Assembly (NCBI RefSeq): GCF_016860545.1
Contig: NZ_BNEB01000002.1
Coordinates: 1,116,001-1,180,000, forward strand
Length of the DNA: 64,000 nt
Reading direction: 5' to 3'
From: Streptomyces asoensis
GTDB lineage: Bacteria; Actinomycetota; Actinomycetes; Streptomycetales; Streptomycetaceae
Under the pieces are notes generated by a model. That model saw only the letters and a list, made by a program, of their open reading frames with translations. It was not told the origin of the DNA and ran no database searches. A program made the position numbers and the translations under genes. Shown in pieces: positions 8,407 through 17,698 of this stretch; the first letter of the stretch is position 1, and every line of letters starts with the position of its first letter.

Positions 8407-10920
8407 TCACAACTGGCCCACCGCGGTGACCCGGACGACCGCGCGGCCCTCGGCGTCGGACGCCGTGAGGTCGACCTCCGCGCTGATGCCCCAGTCGTGG
8501 TCGTCCTCGGGGTCGTCGAAGATCTGGCGGACCCGCCACAGGGCGTTCTGCGGCTCCTCCTGGATGACCAGCAGCTTCGGGCCCCGGGCGTCGGGGCCGG
8601 TGCCGAGGTCGTCGTACTCGTCCCAGTACTTGTCCATCGCCTCGCCCCACGCGTCGGCGTCCCAGCCGGACTCGCCGTCGAGCTCGCCCAGCTGGTCGAC
8701 GTGGTCCAGGGCGGCGAGCTCGACACGACGGAACATCGCGTTGCGGACCAGGACCCGGAAGGCCCGGGCGTTGGCCGTGACCGGCTTGACCTCGTCCGCC
8801 TTCTCCTGCGCCTCCTCGGCCGTCATCTCCGCCGGGTTCGCGAGCTGCTCCCACTCGTCGAGCAGGCTGGAGTCCACCTGGCGCACCATCTCGCCCAGCC
8901 ACTCCACCAGGTCCTGGAGGTCCTCCGACTTGAGATCGTCGGGGACGGTGTGGTCGAGGGCCTTGTAGGCGCCGGCCAGGTAGCGCAGCACGATCCCCTC
9001 GGTGCGGGCCAGCTCGTAGTAGGACACCAGCTCCGTGAAGGACATCGCCCGCTCGTACATGTCGCGGATGACGGACTTCGGCGACAGCGGATGGTCGCCC
9101 ACCCACGGGTGACTCCTGCGGTAGGTGTCGTACGCGTGGAAGAGCAGCTCCTCCAGGGGCTTGGGGTACGAGACGTCCTGGAGACGCTCCATCCGCTCCT
9201 CGTACTCGACACCGTCCGCCTTCATCGCGGCCACGGCCTCGCCCCGCGCCTTGTTCTGCTGGGCGGCCAGGATCTGGCGCGGGTCGTCGAGCGTGGACTC
9301 CACGACCGAGACCATGTCGAGCGCGTAGGACGGCGACTCCGGGTCCAGCAGTTCGAACGCGGCCAGCGCGAAGGTGGACAGCGGCTGGTTCAGCGCGAAG
9401 TCCTGCTGGAGGTCCACCGTGAGGCGGACGACACGGCCCGTGGCATCCGGCTCGTCGAGCTTCTCGACGATCCCGCCGTCCAGGAGCGAGCGGTAGATCG
9501 CGATCGCGCGCCGGATGTGCCGCAGCTGCTGCCTGCGCGGTTCGTGGTTGTCCTCGAGCAGGTGACGCATCGCCTCGAAGGCGTTGCCGGGACGGGCGAT
9601 CACCGACAGCAGCATCGTGTGGGTGACCCGGAAGCGGGACGCCAGCGGCTCCGGGTCGGACTCGATGAGCTTGTCGAAGGTGTTCTCCGTCCAGCCCACG
9701 AACCCCTCCGGCGCCTTCTTGCGCACCACCTTGCGACGCTTCTTCGGATCGTCGCCGGCCTTGCTGAGGGCCTTCTCGTTCTCGATCACGTGCTCGGGGG
9801 CCTGCGCGACCACCAGGCCCGCCGTGTCGAAGCCGGCCCGGCCGGCCCGGCCCGCGATCTGGTGGAACTCCCGGGCCCGCAGCGTGCGCACGCGGTTGCC
9901 GTCGTACTTCGTCAGCGCCGTGAAGAGCACCGTGCGGATGGGGACGTTGACCCCCACGCCGAGCGTGTCCGTACCGCAGATCACCTTCAGCAGACCGGCC
10001 TGCGCGAGCTTCTCCACCAGGCGCCGGTACTTGGGCAGCATGCCGGCGTGGTGGACGCCGATGCCGTGCCGCACGTAGCGCGAGAGGTTCTGACCGAACT
10101 TCGTGGTGAAGCGGAAGTTGCCGATCAGGTCGGCGATCCGCTCCTTCTCCTCGCGCGAGCACATGTTGATGCTCATCAGCGCCTGCGCCCGCTCCACCGC
10201 CTGGGCCTGCGTGAAGTGCACGATGTAGACGGGCGCCTGCCTGGTCACCAGCAGGTCGCTGAGCGTCTCCGTCATCGGGGTGTAGCGGTACTCGTAGGAC
10301 AGCGGCACGGGCCGGGTCGCCGAGCGGACCACGGACGTGGGACGGCCGGTGCGCCGCGCGAGGTCCTTCTCGAAGAAGGACACGTCGCCGAGCGTGGCCG
10401 ACATGAGCACGAACTGCGCCTGGGGCAGCTCCAGGATGGGGATCTGCCAGGCCCAGCCGCGGTCGCCCTCCGCGTAGAAGTGGAACTCGTCCATGACGAC
10501 CTGGCCGACGTCGGCGTTGCGGCCGTCGCGCAGCGCGATCGAGGCCAGCACCTCGGCCGTGCAGCAGATCACCGGGGCGTCGGAGTTCACGGACGCGTCG
10601 CCGGTCAGCATGCCGACGTTCTCCGTGCCGAAGATCTTGCACAGCTCGAAGAACTTCTCCGACACCAGCGCCTTGATCGGAGCCGTGTAGAAGGTGACCT
10701 CGTCACGGGCGAGCGCGGCGAAGTGCGCGGCCGCCGCGATCATGCTCTTGCCGGATCCGGTGGGCGTCGACACGATCACGTTCGCCCCGGAGACCACCTC
10801 GATCAGCGCCTCCTCCTGGTGGGGGTAGAGCGTCAGACCACGCTCCTGCGCCCAGGACTCGAAGGCTTCGTACAGGGCGTCGGGATCTGCGGTCGGAGGC
10901 AACTGATCGATGAGGGTCAC
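8407..10920 (-). CDS. DEAD/DEAH-box helicase with C-terminal DUF3516 (Ski2/HelY-like)
   Basis: An 837-residue superfamily 2 helicase. The first half has the Walker A motif STPTGSGKS, motif II DEFH (VVMDEFHFYAEGDRGW), motif III MSATLGD and motif VI QIAGRAGRAG; the C-terminal part is the DUF3516 region found in actinobacterial Ski2/Mtr4-like helicases. Such proteins probably unwind RNA or structured nucleic acid during decay or repair; the role in Streptomyces is unsettled. I chose the GTG at 10920 (VTLIDQLPP) because the upstream extension of the frame is low in family character. It heads a two-gene unit with tesB and is divergent from the membrane hydrolase gene. Confidence 0.9.
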   Translation of the reverse strand: MTLIDQLPPTADPDALYEAFESWAQERGLTLYPHQEEALIEVVSGANVIVSTPTGSGKSMIAAAAHFAALARDEVTFYTAPIKALVSEKFFELCKIFGTENVGMLTGDASVNSDAPVICCTAEVLASIALRDGRNADVGQVVMDEFHFYAEGDRGWAWQIPILELPQAQFVLMSATLGDVSFFEKDLARRTGRPTSVVRSATRPVPLSYEYRYTPMTETLSDLLVTRQAPVYIVHFTQAQAVERAQALMSINMCSREEKERIADLIGNFRFTTKFGQNLSRYVRHGIGVHHAGMLPKYRRLVEKLAQAGLLKVICGTDTLGVGVNVPIRTVLFTALTKYDGNRVRTLRAREFHQIAGRAGRAGFDTAGLVVAQAPEHVIENEKALSKAGDDPKKRRKVVRKKAPEGFVGWTENTFDKLIESDPEPLASRFRVTHTMLLSVIARPGNAFEAMRHLLEDNHEPRRQQLRHIRRAIAIYRSLLDGGIVEKLDEPDATGRVVRLTVDLQQDFALNQPLSTFALAAFELLDPESPSYALDMVSVVESTLDDPRQILAAQQNKARGEAVAAMKADGVEYEERMERLQDVSYPKPLEELLFHAYDTYRRSHPWVGDHPLSPKSVIRDMYERAMSFTELVSYYELARTEGIVLRYLAGAYKALDHTVPDDLKSEDLQDLVEWLGEMVRQVDSSLLDEWEQLANPAEMTAEEAQEKADEVKPVTANARAFRVLVRNAMFRRVELAALDHVDQLGELDGESGWDADAWGEAMDKYWDEYDDLGTGPDARGPKLLVIQEEPQNALWRVRQIFDDPEDDHDWGISAEVDLTASDAEGRAVVRVTAVGQL

Positions 10921-11065
10921 GCCCCCATCTTGCCTGCCCGCGTCCCGGAGAGGGGAATCGGATGCCGGCCCGAAGATCACGAACGCTACGCTGTGTCGCC
11001 GACGGAGCGTCAACGCACCCGGTCAACTGCACAGCGGTATTCGAGGAATAGGGCGGGCCACGGCC

Positions 11066-11860
11066 ATGATGGGACCAGCACACTCACTGTCGGGCGCCGC
11101 CGCCTGGCTCGGCGTCGGTGCGGCCGCCGCCGCGGCCGGGCACACGATGCCCTGGCCGGTCCTGCTCGCCGGCGCGCTGATCTGCGCCGGAGCGGCACTC
11201 GCCCCGGACCTCGACCACAAGGCCGCCACCATCTCCCGGGCCTTCGGACCGCTCTCCCGCTGGCTGTGCGAGATCGTCGACAAGCTCTCCTACGCCGTCT
11301 ACAAGGCCACCCGCAAGCAGGGCGACCCGCGTCGCTCCGGCGGGCACCGGACCCTCACGCACACCTGGCTGTGGGCCGTCATGATCGGCGGGGGCGCGTC
11401 GGCGCTGGCCATCACCGGTGGCCGCTGGGCGGTGCTGGCGCTGCTCTTCGTGCACATGGTGCTGGCGATCGAGGGGCTGCTGTGGCGCGCGGCCCGGGGA
11501 TCCAGCAGCGATGTGCTGGTGTGGCTGCTGGCCGCCACCAGCGCCTGGATCCTCGCCGGAGTGCTGGACAAGCCGGGCAACGGCTCGGACTGGCTGTTCA
11601 CCGAACCCGGTCAGCAGTACCTGTGGCTGGGGCTGCCGATCGTGCTGGGCGCGCTGGTGCACGACATCGGCGACGCGCTGACCGTCTCGGGCTGCCCGGT
11701 GCTGTGGCCCATCCCGGTCGGGCGCAAGCGCTGGTACCCGATCGGTCCGCCCAAGGCGATGCGCTTCCGGGCGGGCAGCTGGGTCGAGCTGAAGGTCCTG
11801 ATGCCCGTGTTCATGGTGCTCGGCGGAGTGGGCGGGGCGGCGGCCCTCAACTACATCTGA
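11066..11860 (+). CDS. YdjM-like membrane-bound metal-dependent hydrolase
   Basis: A 264-residue integral membrane protein of the YdjM/LexA-binding predicted hydrolase family. Putative metal ligands are in APDLDHKAATIS, GGHRTLTHTW and VHDIGDALT, that is PDxDH, HRxxTH and HDxxDxxT, interleaved with four or five hydrophobic helices. Substrate is unknown; in E. coli YdjM is SOS-linked. The start is the ATG pair at 11066 or 11069 after a gggcgggcc stretch; the frame is open further upstream but without family sequence. Expression could share a control region with the divergent helicase operon. Confidence 0.85.
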   Translation: MMGPAHSLSGAAAWLGVGAAAAAAGHTMPWPVLLAGALICAGAALAPDLDHKAATISRAFGPLSRWLCEIVDKLSYAVYKATRKQGDPRRSGGHRTLTHTWLWAVMIGGGASALAITGGRWAVLALLFVHMVLAIEGLLWRAARGSSSDVLVWLLAATSAWILAGVLDKPGNGSDWLFTEPGQQYLWLGLPIVLGALVHDIGDALTVSGCPVLWPIPVGRKRWYPIGPPKAMRFRAGSWVELKVLMPVFMVLGGVGGAAALNYI

Positions 11861-11883
11861 CCCTGGCGTCCGGCACCGCCGGA

Positions 11884-12141
11884 TCAGGTCATCGCCCCGC
11901 CGTCGCCGTAGCGCCGCTCGAAGCGGGCCACCCGGCCCTCCGCGTCCACGGTCCGCGACTTTCCGGTGTAGAAGGGGTGGCTCTCGGAGGAGATCTCCAC
12001 GTCCACCACCGGGTAGGTCTCCCCGTCGTCCCACTCGATGGTCCGGTCGCTGGTCGCGGTGGACCGGGTCAGGAACGCGTATCCGGCGGTCCGGTCGCGG
12101 AAGACGACCGCGTGGTAGTCGGGCTGCTTGTCCTGCTGCAT
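11884..12141 (-). CDS. rpmE2: 50S ribosomal protein L31, type B (zinc-independent)
   Basis: An 85-residue type B L31, beginning [20 protein letters not shown] and containing [24 protein letters not shown]. It has no cysteine at all, so the CxxC zinc-binding motif of classical L31 is absent; such paralogues replace the zinc form when zinc is scarce. In Streptomyces zinc-free paralogues are usually under Zur control. I see no AT-rich Zur-box-like palindrome in the 66 bases upstream, and the gene stands apart from other ribosomal genes. The start follows GGAGGAGCACGC. Confidence 0.95.
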   Translation of the reverse strand: MQQDKQPDYHAVVFRDRTAGYAFLTRSTATSDRTIEWDDGETYPVVDVEISSESHPFYTGKSRTVDAEGRVARFERRYGDGGAMT

Positions 12142-12207
12142 GCGTGCTCCTCCAGCGGTGCGGGCGGCGGCGACCGACCGTGGACGGCCGGGTCCGCCGG
12201 GTGCGGA

Positions 12208-12678
12208 TCAACCGGACAGGGCGTCCTCGTCGACGATGTGCATCGCGGCCTCCTCGGCGGAGGCCGCCGCGCCGTCGATACCCACGTCCGTGGCGATCAG
12301 CGCGCTCTCCTCGTCCTCGTGGACCCCCTCGTCCGGTGCCACGAGCCGGCCGGAACGCGCGGCGCCGACTTCGTTGTCGAGGAGTTCCCCGTCGGTGCCG
12401 TCGCAATCGCCGAGGCCGTCGCCGTCCGGAGCGTCGAGCTCCGGCATCTCCTCCGCGAGCCGCTGCTCCAGGCTCTCGCCCTCCCGGCGCTCGGCGGCGG
12501 TCACACCGGTGTGCTCGACAGCCCACGGGCGGTCCGGCGGGGACCAGCCGCGGTCGAGAGGATCGTCGACGCCGTCGTTCTCCAGCGTGTCCTCGGCGTC
12601 GAGCAGTCCGGCGTCGTCCTGGATGTCGGAGGAGTCGGGCTGGTAGACGTCGTCCCCCCATCCGTCGGCACTGTTCAC
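12208..12678 (-). CDS. DUF5709 acidic protein
   Basis: A 156-residue, strongly acidic protein beginning MNSADGWGDDVYQPDSSDIQ and continuing DDAGLLDAEDTLENDGVDDPLDRGWSPP in the manner of actinobacterial DUF5709 proteins, with AERREGESLEQRLAEEMPEL as the second conserved block. No membrane segment, signal or catalytic motif is visible. The function is unknown. The GTG start at 12678 is preceded by CTGGAGGTACCC. It ends 66 bases before the L31 start on the same strand. Confidence 0.85.
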   Translation of the reverse strand: MNSADGWGDDVYQPDSSDIQDDAGLLDAEDTLENDGVDDPLDRGWSPPDRPWAVEHTGVTAAERREGESLEQRLAEEMPELDAPDGDGLGDCDGTDGELLDNEVGAARSGRLVAPDEGVHEDEESALIATDVGIDGAAASAEEAAMHIVDEDALSG

Positions 12679-12991
12679 GGGTACCTCCAGGGGGTGGCGT
12701 CCCCGTCCTCATCGCGGTCGGCGGCGGGGTGCCGCCGCACGGGGCACCGGGCGGGCGCGGGACGTTCCGTTCGGATCCCGGCCGCTTCCCGCGCGGGTGC
12801 CGCTCTCCAGCGTTCCACCCCCCGTCGGGACCGCGCAACGCCAGAGGCGACGCGGGGGCGGGAAGGGACGGTCCGGCCCCGGGTCAACGGGTCGCGGCCC
12901 GCCCCCTCCCGCCCGCGGGACGCCCGGGCCCCCGGCCGGGACCGGACTACGCGTGCCCGGGGCGGTCGGGAGCGGGTCCCGGGGGGGTGGC
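12679..12991. other. Gene-free stretch between the DUF5709 gene and the ABC exporter
   Basis: These 313 bases, extremely GC-rich, hold the upstream region of the DUF5709 gene and the 3' flank of the ABC exporter operon. The only structure I could make out is a weak inverted repeat (cccgggc at 12923-12929 and gcccggg at 12955-12961), too short to call a terminator in such GC-rich DNA. No small ORF with a ribosome-binding site was evident. Confidence 0.5.
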
Positions 12992-14827
12992 TCAGCCGTG
13001 CCACGACCGCCAGAGTGCCGCGTACGCGCCGTCCGCCGCGACCAGCTCGGTGTGGCTGCCCAGCTCGCTGATGCGACCGTTCTCGACGACGGCGATGACA
13101 TCGGCGTCGTGGGCCGTGTGCAATCGGTGGGCGATGGCGACGACGGTACGGCCGTCCAGGACACGGGCCAGGGACCGCTCCAGGTGCCGGGCCGCACGCG
13201 GGTCGAGCAGCGAGGTCGCCTCGTCCAGCACCAGGGTGTGGGGATCGGCCAGGACCAGCCGGGCCAGCGCGATCTGCTGGGCCTGCGCCGGGGTCAGGGC
13301 CACCCCGCCGGAACCGACCTCGGTGTCGAGTCCGTCGTCCAGGGCCCGTGCCCAGCCGTCCGCGTCGACCGCGCCGAGCGCCGCCCACAGCTCCGCGTCC
13401 TCGGAGGCCGCCGCGTCCGCACCGCCCGTCGGCGTCCCGTCGCTCGGACGGAGCCGGGCGTGAGGGAGGGCGAGCCGGAGGTTGTCGCGCAGCGAACCGA
13501 CGAAGACGTGGTGCTCCTGGTTGACGAGCGCCACATGGGAGCGGACCCGTTCGGCGGTCATCCGCGACAGCTCGGCCCCGCCGAGCGTGATCCGGCCGTC
13601 GCGGGGCGCGTAGATACCGGCGAGCAGCCGGCCCAGGGTGGACTTGCCGGCCCCCGACGGGCCGACCAGGGCCAGGCGGGTACCGGGGGACACCTCCAGC
13701 GTCACCTCGCGCAGCACGTCGACGCCCTTGCGGTAGCCGAAGTGGACACGGTCGGCGTGCACGTCGCGTCCGTCCGGCACCAGCCGGGTGTCCCCGCCGT
13801 CGGGCTCGATGTCACGCACTCCGACGAGGCGGGCCAGCGACACCTGGGCCACCTGGAGCTCGTCGTACCAGCGCAGGATCAGGTTCACCGGGTCGACGAG
13901 CATCTGCGCCAGCAGCGCGCCCGTCGTCAGCTGACCGACGTCGATCCAGCCCTGGAGGACGAACGCCCCGCCGAGCATGAGGACCGAGCCGAGGACCGTG
14001 ACGTGCACCAGGTTGATGACGGGGAACAGCACCGACCGAAGCCACAATGTGTAGCGTTCCCAAGCAGTCCACTGCCGGATGCGCTGCTCGGAGATCGCGA
14101 CGCGGCGGTCGCCGAGCCGGTGCGCCTCGACGGTGCGGCCGGCGTCCACGGTCTCGGCCAGGGCGGCGGCCACGGCCGCGTAGCCGGCGGCCTCGGAGCG
14201 GTAGCCGGCCGGCGCCCGCCTGAAGTACCAGCGGCACCCCACCACCAGCAGCGGCACGGCGACCAGGACGGCCGGCGCCAGCGGCGGCGCGGTGACGACC
14301 AGCCCGCCGAGCAGCAGCAGAGCCCACATCACGCCGATGGTCAGCTGGGGCACGGCCTCGCGCATCGCGTTGGCCAGCCGGTCGATGTCCGTCGTGATCC
14401 GGGAGAGCAGGTCGCCGGTCCCGGCACGCTCCAGCACGCCCGGTGGCAGTCGCACCGAGCGCACGAGGAAGTCCTCGCGCAGGTCCGCGAGCATCCGCTC
14501 GCCGAGCATCGCGCCGCGCAGCCGCACCTCCCGTACGAAGGCCGCCTGGACGACCAGGGCGAGTACGAACAGCGTGGCGACGAGCCCGAGGTGGAGCTCG
14601 CGCACACCGTCCGACAACCGCTCCACGAGGTCGCCGAGGAGCCACGGGCCCACCATCGAGGCGACGGTGGCGACCGTGTTCACCAGCAGCAGGAGCACGA
14701 AGGCGCGGCGATGCCGGCGCAGGAGTTCGGCCACGTAGTCGCGGACGGTCGAGGGGGCGCCGACGGGCAGCGTGTTCGCCGTCGTCGGTGCCGCCGGGTC
14801 GTACGCGGGCGGCGCCACGCCGATCAT
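12992..14827 (-). CDS. ABC exporter half-transporter, subunit with intact Walker A and degenerate signature
   Basis: A 611-residue type IV exporter half: six-helix membrane domain (about 40-320) and nucleotide-binding domain. The Walker A motif GPSGAGKST (near 390) and Walker B LVLDEATSLLD are canonical and the H-loop is IAHRLH, but the ABC signature reads LTPAQAQQIALA instead of LSGGQ. Its start overlaps the stop of the preceding exporter gene (ATGA), so the two are translated together and presumably form a heterodimer. This subunit supplies the Walker A of the working site. Substrate unknown; lipids, peptides and drugs are all possible for this family. Confidence 0.93.
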   Translation of the reverse strand: MIGVAPPAYDPAAPTTANTLPVGAPSTVRDYVAELLRRHRRAFVLLLLVNTVATVASMVGPWLLGDLVERLSDGVRELHLGLVATLFVLALVVQAAFVREVRLRGAMLGERMLADLREDFLVRSVRLPPGVLERAGTGDLLSRITTDIDRLANAMREAVPQLTIGVMWALLLLGGLVVTAPPLAPAVLVAVPLLVVGCRWYFRRAPAGYRSEAAGYAAVAAALAETVDAGRTVEAHRLGDRRVAISEQRIRQWTAWERYTLWLRSVLFPVINLVHVTVLGSVLMLGGAFVLQGWIDVGQLTTGALLAQMLVDPVNLILRWYDELQVAQVSLARLVGVRDIEPDGGDTRLVPDGRDVHADRVHFGYRKGVDVLREVTLEVSPGTRLALVGPSGAGKSTLGRLLAGIYAPRDGRITLGGAELSRMTAERVRSHVALVNQEHHVFVGSLRDNLRLALPHARLRPSDGTPTGGADAAASEDAELWAALGAVDADGWARALDDGLDTEVGSGGVALTPAQAQQIALARLVLADPHTLVLDEATSLLDPRAARHLERSLARVLDGRTVVAIAHRLHTAHDADVIAVVENGRISELGSHTELVAADGAYAALWRSWHG

Positions 14828-16641
14828 GCCGTCTCCTCGATCTCTTCTCGTTCGATCACTTCGAGCTCCTTGAGCCCCTCGAGTGCGCCGAGTTCGTCAA
14901 GTCCGGCTTCCTCCTCGGTCTCCCGGGTGACCACGGCCCGGTACCGGGGTTCGCGGCGCAGCAGTTCGCGGTGCGCGCCGACCGCGACGGCCTCGCCCTC
15001 GTGGACGAGTACCACCCGGTCGGCCCGGTCCAGCAGCAGGGGAGAGGAGGTGAACACGACGGTCGTGCGCCCCGCCCGCACCTCGCGCAGGCCTTCGGCG
15101 ATCCGCGCCTCGGTGTGCGAGTCGACGGCCGAGGTGGGTTCGTCCAGGACGAGGACCTCGGGGTCCGTGATCAGGGAGCGGGCGAGGGCCAGCCGTTGCC
15201 GCTGGCCGCCGGAGAGGGACCGGCCCCGCTCGGTGAGCCGGGCGTCCAGCGGGTCGTCGGCGTCCAGCGAACCCTGGACGAGGGCGTCAAGGACGTCCCC
15301 GCACTGGGCGGCGGCCAGCGCCGTCCCCGTGTCGACCCCGCCCGAGGCGGGCACGTCGAGCAGCTCCCGCAGGGAGCCGGACAGCAGGACGGGATCCTTG
15401 TCCTGGACGAGGACCGCCGTACGGGCGCTGTCCAGCGGCAGTTCGTTCAGCGGGACTCCGCCGAGCAGTACCGACGGGCTGTCCTCCGGGGGATGCCCGC
15501 CCAGCCGCTCGGCCAGCCGGCCGGCGGCGTCCGGGTCGCCGCACACCACGGCCGTGAGCCGGGCCGCGGGTGCGAGCAGGCCGGTGGCGGGGTCGTACAG
15601 ATCGCCCGAGGGGGTCTCGGCCGCGCGTGACCCGCCGATGTCGGTGACCCGTTCGAGGGAGAGCACGCGTGCGGCGCGTCGGGCCGACGGACGGGAGAAG
15701 GAGTAGGCCATCGCGATCTCCTCGAAGTGCCTGAGGGGATAGGCCAGAACCATGACGGAGCTGTAGACGGTCACCAGTTCGCCGACGCTGATGCGGCCCT
15801 CGCGGGCCAGGTGGACGCCGTAGCAGACGACGGTGATCAGCAGCAGTCCCGGCAGCAGCACCTGGACGGCGCTGATCAGCGACCACATGCGCGCGCTGCG
15901 CACCGCCGCGTGCCGGACCTCCTGCGAGGCGCTGCGGTAGCGGTCGAGGAAGAGGTCCTCGCCGCCGATCCCGCGCAGCACCCGCAGACCGGCCACGGTG
16001 TCCGAGGCGAGTTCGGTGGCGCGTCCGGCCTTCTCGCGCTGGAGGTCGGCCCGCCGGGTGGCCGGGGGCAGCAGGGGCAGCGCGGCGAACGCGACGACCG
16101 GCAGACCCACGGCGACCACGACACCCAGTGCGGGCTGGTAGACGACCAGGCCGACGCAGACCACCAGGACCGTGAGGGCCGCGGCGGTGAAGCGGGACAC
16201 GGCCTCCACGAACCAGCCGATCTTCTCGACGTCACCCGTGGAGACGGACACGACCTCACCGGCCGCGACCCGCCGGGTCAGCGCGGAGCCCAGCTGTGAG
16301 GCCTTGCGGGCGAGCAGCTGCTGGACGCGGGCGGCGGCGGTGATCCAGTTGGTGACGGCGGCGCGGTGCAGGAAGGTGTCCCCGACCGCGGTGGCGGCAC
16401 CGCACAGGCCCATCAGGCCGCCGGTCAGGGCCAGTCGGGTGCCGGAACGGTCCACGACGGCCTCGACGGCCAGACCGACGCAGAACGGCTGCGCCGAGAC
16501 GGCGACGAAGTGCAGCAGTCCCCAGGCCAGGGCCTTGAACTGGCCGCCCAGCTGGTTTCGGCCGAGCCACCACAGGAAGCGGGGCCCCGAGCGTGCGTCG
16601 GGCACGCCCGGGTCGGGGTAAGGAAGGTCTTGGATCTGCAT
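14824..16641 (-). CDS. ABC exporter half-transporter, subunit with degenerate Walker A and intact signature
   Basis: A 605-residue partner of the next exporter gene. Membrane helices span about 35-310. In the nucleotide-binding domain the Walker A position reads CGDPDAAGR (367-375), without the GKS/T lysine, and the H-loop histidine is replaced (FTSSPLL near 530-536), while the signature LSGGQ (476-480) and VLVLDEPTS are perfect. This is the mirror image of its partner. The ATG at 16641 begins MQIQDLPYPDPG; the frame is open upstream but the sequence there is Pro/Ser-rich without exporter character. The 100 bases before the start are strikingly pyrimidine-rich on the coding strand. Confidence 0.92.
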   Translation of the reverse strand: MQIQDLPYPDPGVPDARSGPRFLWWLGRNQLGGQFKALAWGLLHFVAVSAQPFCVGLAVEAVVDRSGTRLALTGGLMGLCGAATAVGDTFLHRAAVTNWITAAARVQQLLARKASQLGSALTRRVAAGEVVSVSTGDVEKIGWFVEAVSRFTAAALTVLVVCVGLVVYQPALGVVVAVGLPVVAFAALPLLPPATRRADLQREKAGRATELASDTVAGLRVLRGIGGEDLFLDRYRSASQEVRHAAVRSARMWSLISAVQVLLPGLLLITVVCYGVHLAREGRISVGELVTVYSSVMVLAYPLRHFEEIAMAYSFSRPSARRAARVLSLERVTDIGGSRAAETPSGDLYDPATGLLAPAARLTAVVCGDPDAAGRLAERLGGHPPEDSPSVLLGGVPLNELPLDSARTAVLVQDKDPVLLSGSLRELLDVPASGGVDTGTALAAAQCGDVLDALVQGSLDADDPLDARLTERGRSLSGGQRQRLALARSLITDPEVLVLDEPTSAVDSHTEARIAEGLREVRAGRTTVVFTSSPLLLDRADRVVLVHEGEAVAVGAHRELLRREPRYRAVVTRETEEEAGLDELGALEGLKELEVIEREEIEETA

Positions 16642-16885
16642 GACGTCCCAGTGGCTCGAGTCAGGGGATGGGAGGGAGGCAGGCGGGAGAAGGTAGGCAG
16701 GTGGGAGGGGTGGGCGGACCGGAGGGTCCGCCGGGAGCGGCAGCAAACCGTGCAAGGTTCGCGCCGGATCATGGTCACAATCAACCGGTTTTCCGTGGCG
16801 TCGGCCGGATCCGGCAGCTGTCCGACACGGCCCGGATGTCCGGAACACGGCGCCCGGGCCCGGAGGGTGGTGCGAGCATGGGCCG

Positions 16886-17629
16886 ATGGGATCTGGGGAC
16901 CGGCGGCGTCCAGGAGCGGTGACGGTGGTCTGCGGCCTCCTGCTCGTGGTTCTGTACGCGTGCGGTGGTGCGACCGTGGAGCGCGGGGGTGACGGTGCGC
17001 CCGGAGCGGGCGCCGGCACGGGCGGTGCCTCGCGGGGGACGGCGGCGGCGACGGGGCTGCCCGACGTCGGGGACCGGTTGCGGAGCCGGATCCCGGCGGT
17101 TTCGGGCCAGGTCCTGGCGGTGTACGGCGACGGGAAGGACTCCGCGAACTCCACCGTCGTGCTGTACACCAGGAGCGACGGGGGCTGGGAGCGGGTCCGC
17201 AGCTGGCGGGGTCACAACGGCAAGAAGGGCTGGACCGTCCGGCACCGGGCCGGTGACAACCGAAGCCCTGTCGGCGTGTTCACGCTCACCGACGCGGGGG
17301 GTGTCCTGGCCGATCCCGGCACCAGGCTGCCGTACACCCGGTCCGCCGCCTTCGCGGCGCCGCGCTCGTGGGCGCGGTCGCACTGGCACGACTTCGACTA
17401 CGTCATCGCCATCGACTACAACCGCGTCAAGGGCGCCCCGCCCAACGACCCGACGCGGCCGCAGGGGGAGGACAAGGGCGGCGGGATCTGGCTGCACCTG
17501 GACCACGGCAGCGGCACCTCGGCCTGCGTCGGCCTGTCCAGGACGGCGATGGAGTACCTGCTGCGCACCCTCGACCCGGCCCGGCATCCCGTGGTGGTGA
17601 TGGGGGACAGGGACGCGCTGCGAGCGTAG
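16886..17629 (+). CDS. Lipoprotein with L,D-transpeptidase-like (YkuD-fold) catalytic domain
   Basis: A 247-residue secreted lipoprotein. The N-terminal signal ends in a lipobox-like LYAC with Cys26, followed by a Gly/Ala-rich linker. Residues about 75-245 resemble the YkuD/L,D-transpeptidase-like family: WTVRHRAGDNRSPVGVFTL near the start and WLHLDHGSGTSACVGLSR with His204 and probable nucleophile Cys214. Classical enzymes have SxGCxR; here the sequence is TSACVGL, a variant seen in divergent members. It may act on peptidoglycan outside the membrane, though some family members are only predicted hydrolases. It starts 244 bases from the divergent ABC exporter operon. Confidence 0.8.
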   Translation: MGSGDRRRPGAVTVVCGLLLVVLYACGGATVERGGDGAPGAGAGTGGASRGTAAATGLPDVGDRLRSRIPAVSGQVLAVYGDGKDSANSTVVLYTRSDGGWERVRSWRGHNGKKGWTVRHRAGDNRSPVGVFTLTDAGGVLADPGTRLPYTRSAAFAAPRSWARSHWHDFDYVIAIDYNRVKGAPPNDPTRPQGEDKGGGIWLHLDHGSGTSACVGLSRTAMEYLLRTLDPARHPVVVMGDRDALRA

Positions 17630-17698
17630 GCCGGGTCCCGGCCCCGTGGGCCGAGGCGTCATTGCGGGGAACGGCCGACTGCCCGTAGAACACCGGCC

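Noticed and set aside
12923..12961. Inverted repeat cccgggc/gcccggg as terminator of the ABC operon
   Set aside because: Seven-base arms of pure G/C with a 25-base loop are expected by chance in DNA this GC-rich.
8044..13071. A 1675-residue open frame on the plus strand across the helicase and thioesterase genes
   Set aside because: It is the antisense shadow of minus-strand genes with clear family motifs; its protein is low-complexity and Arg/Val/Leu-biased, as expected from high-GC third-position bias.
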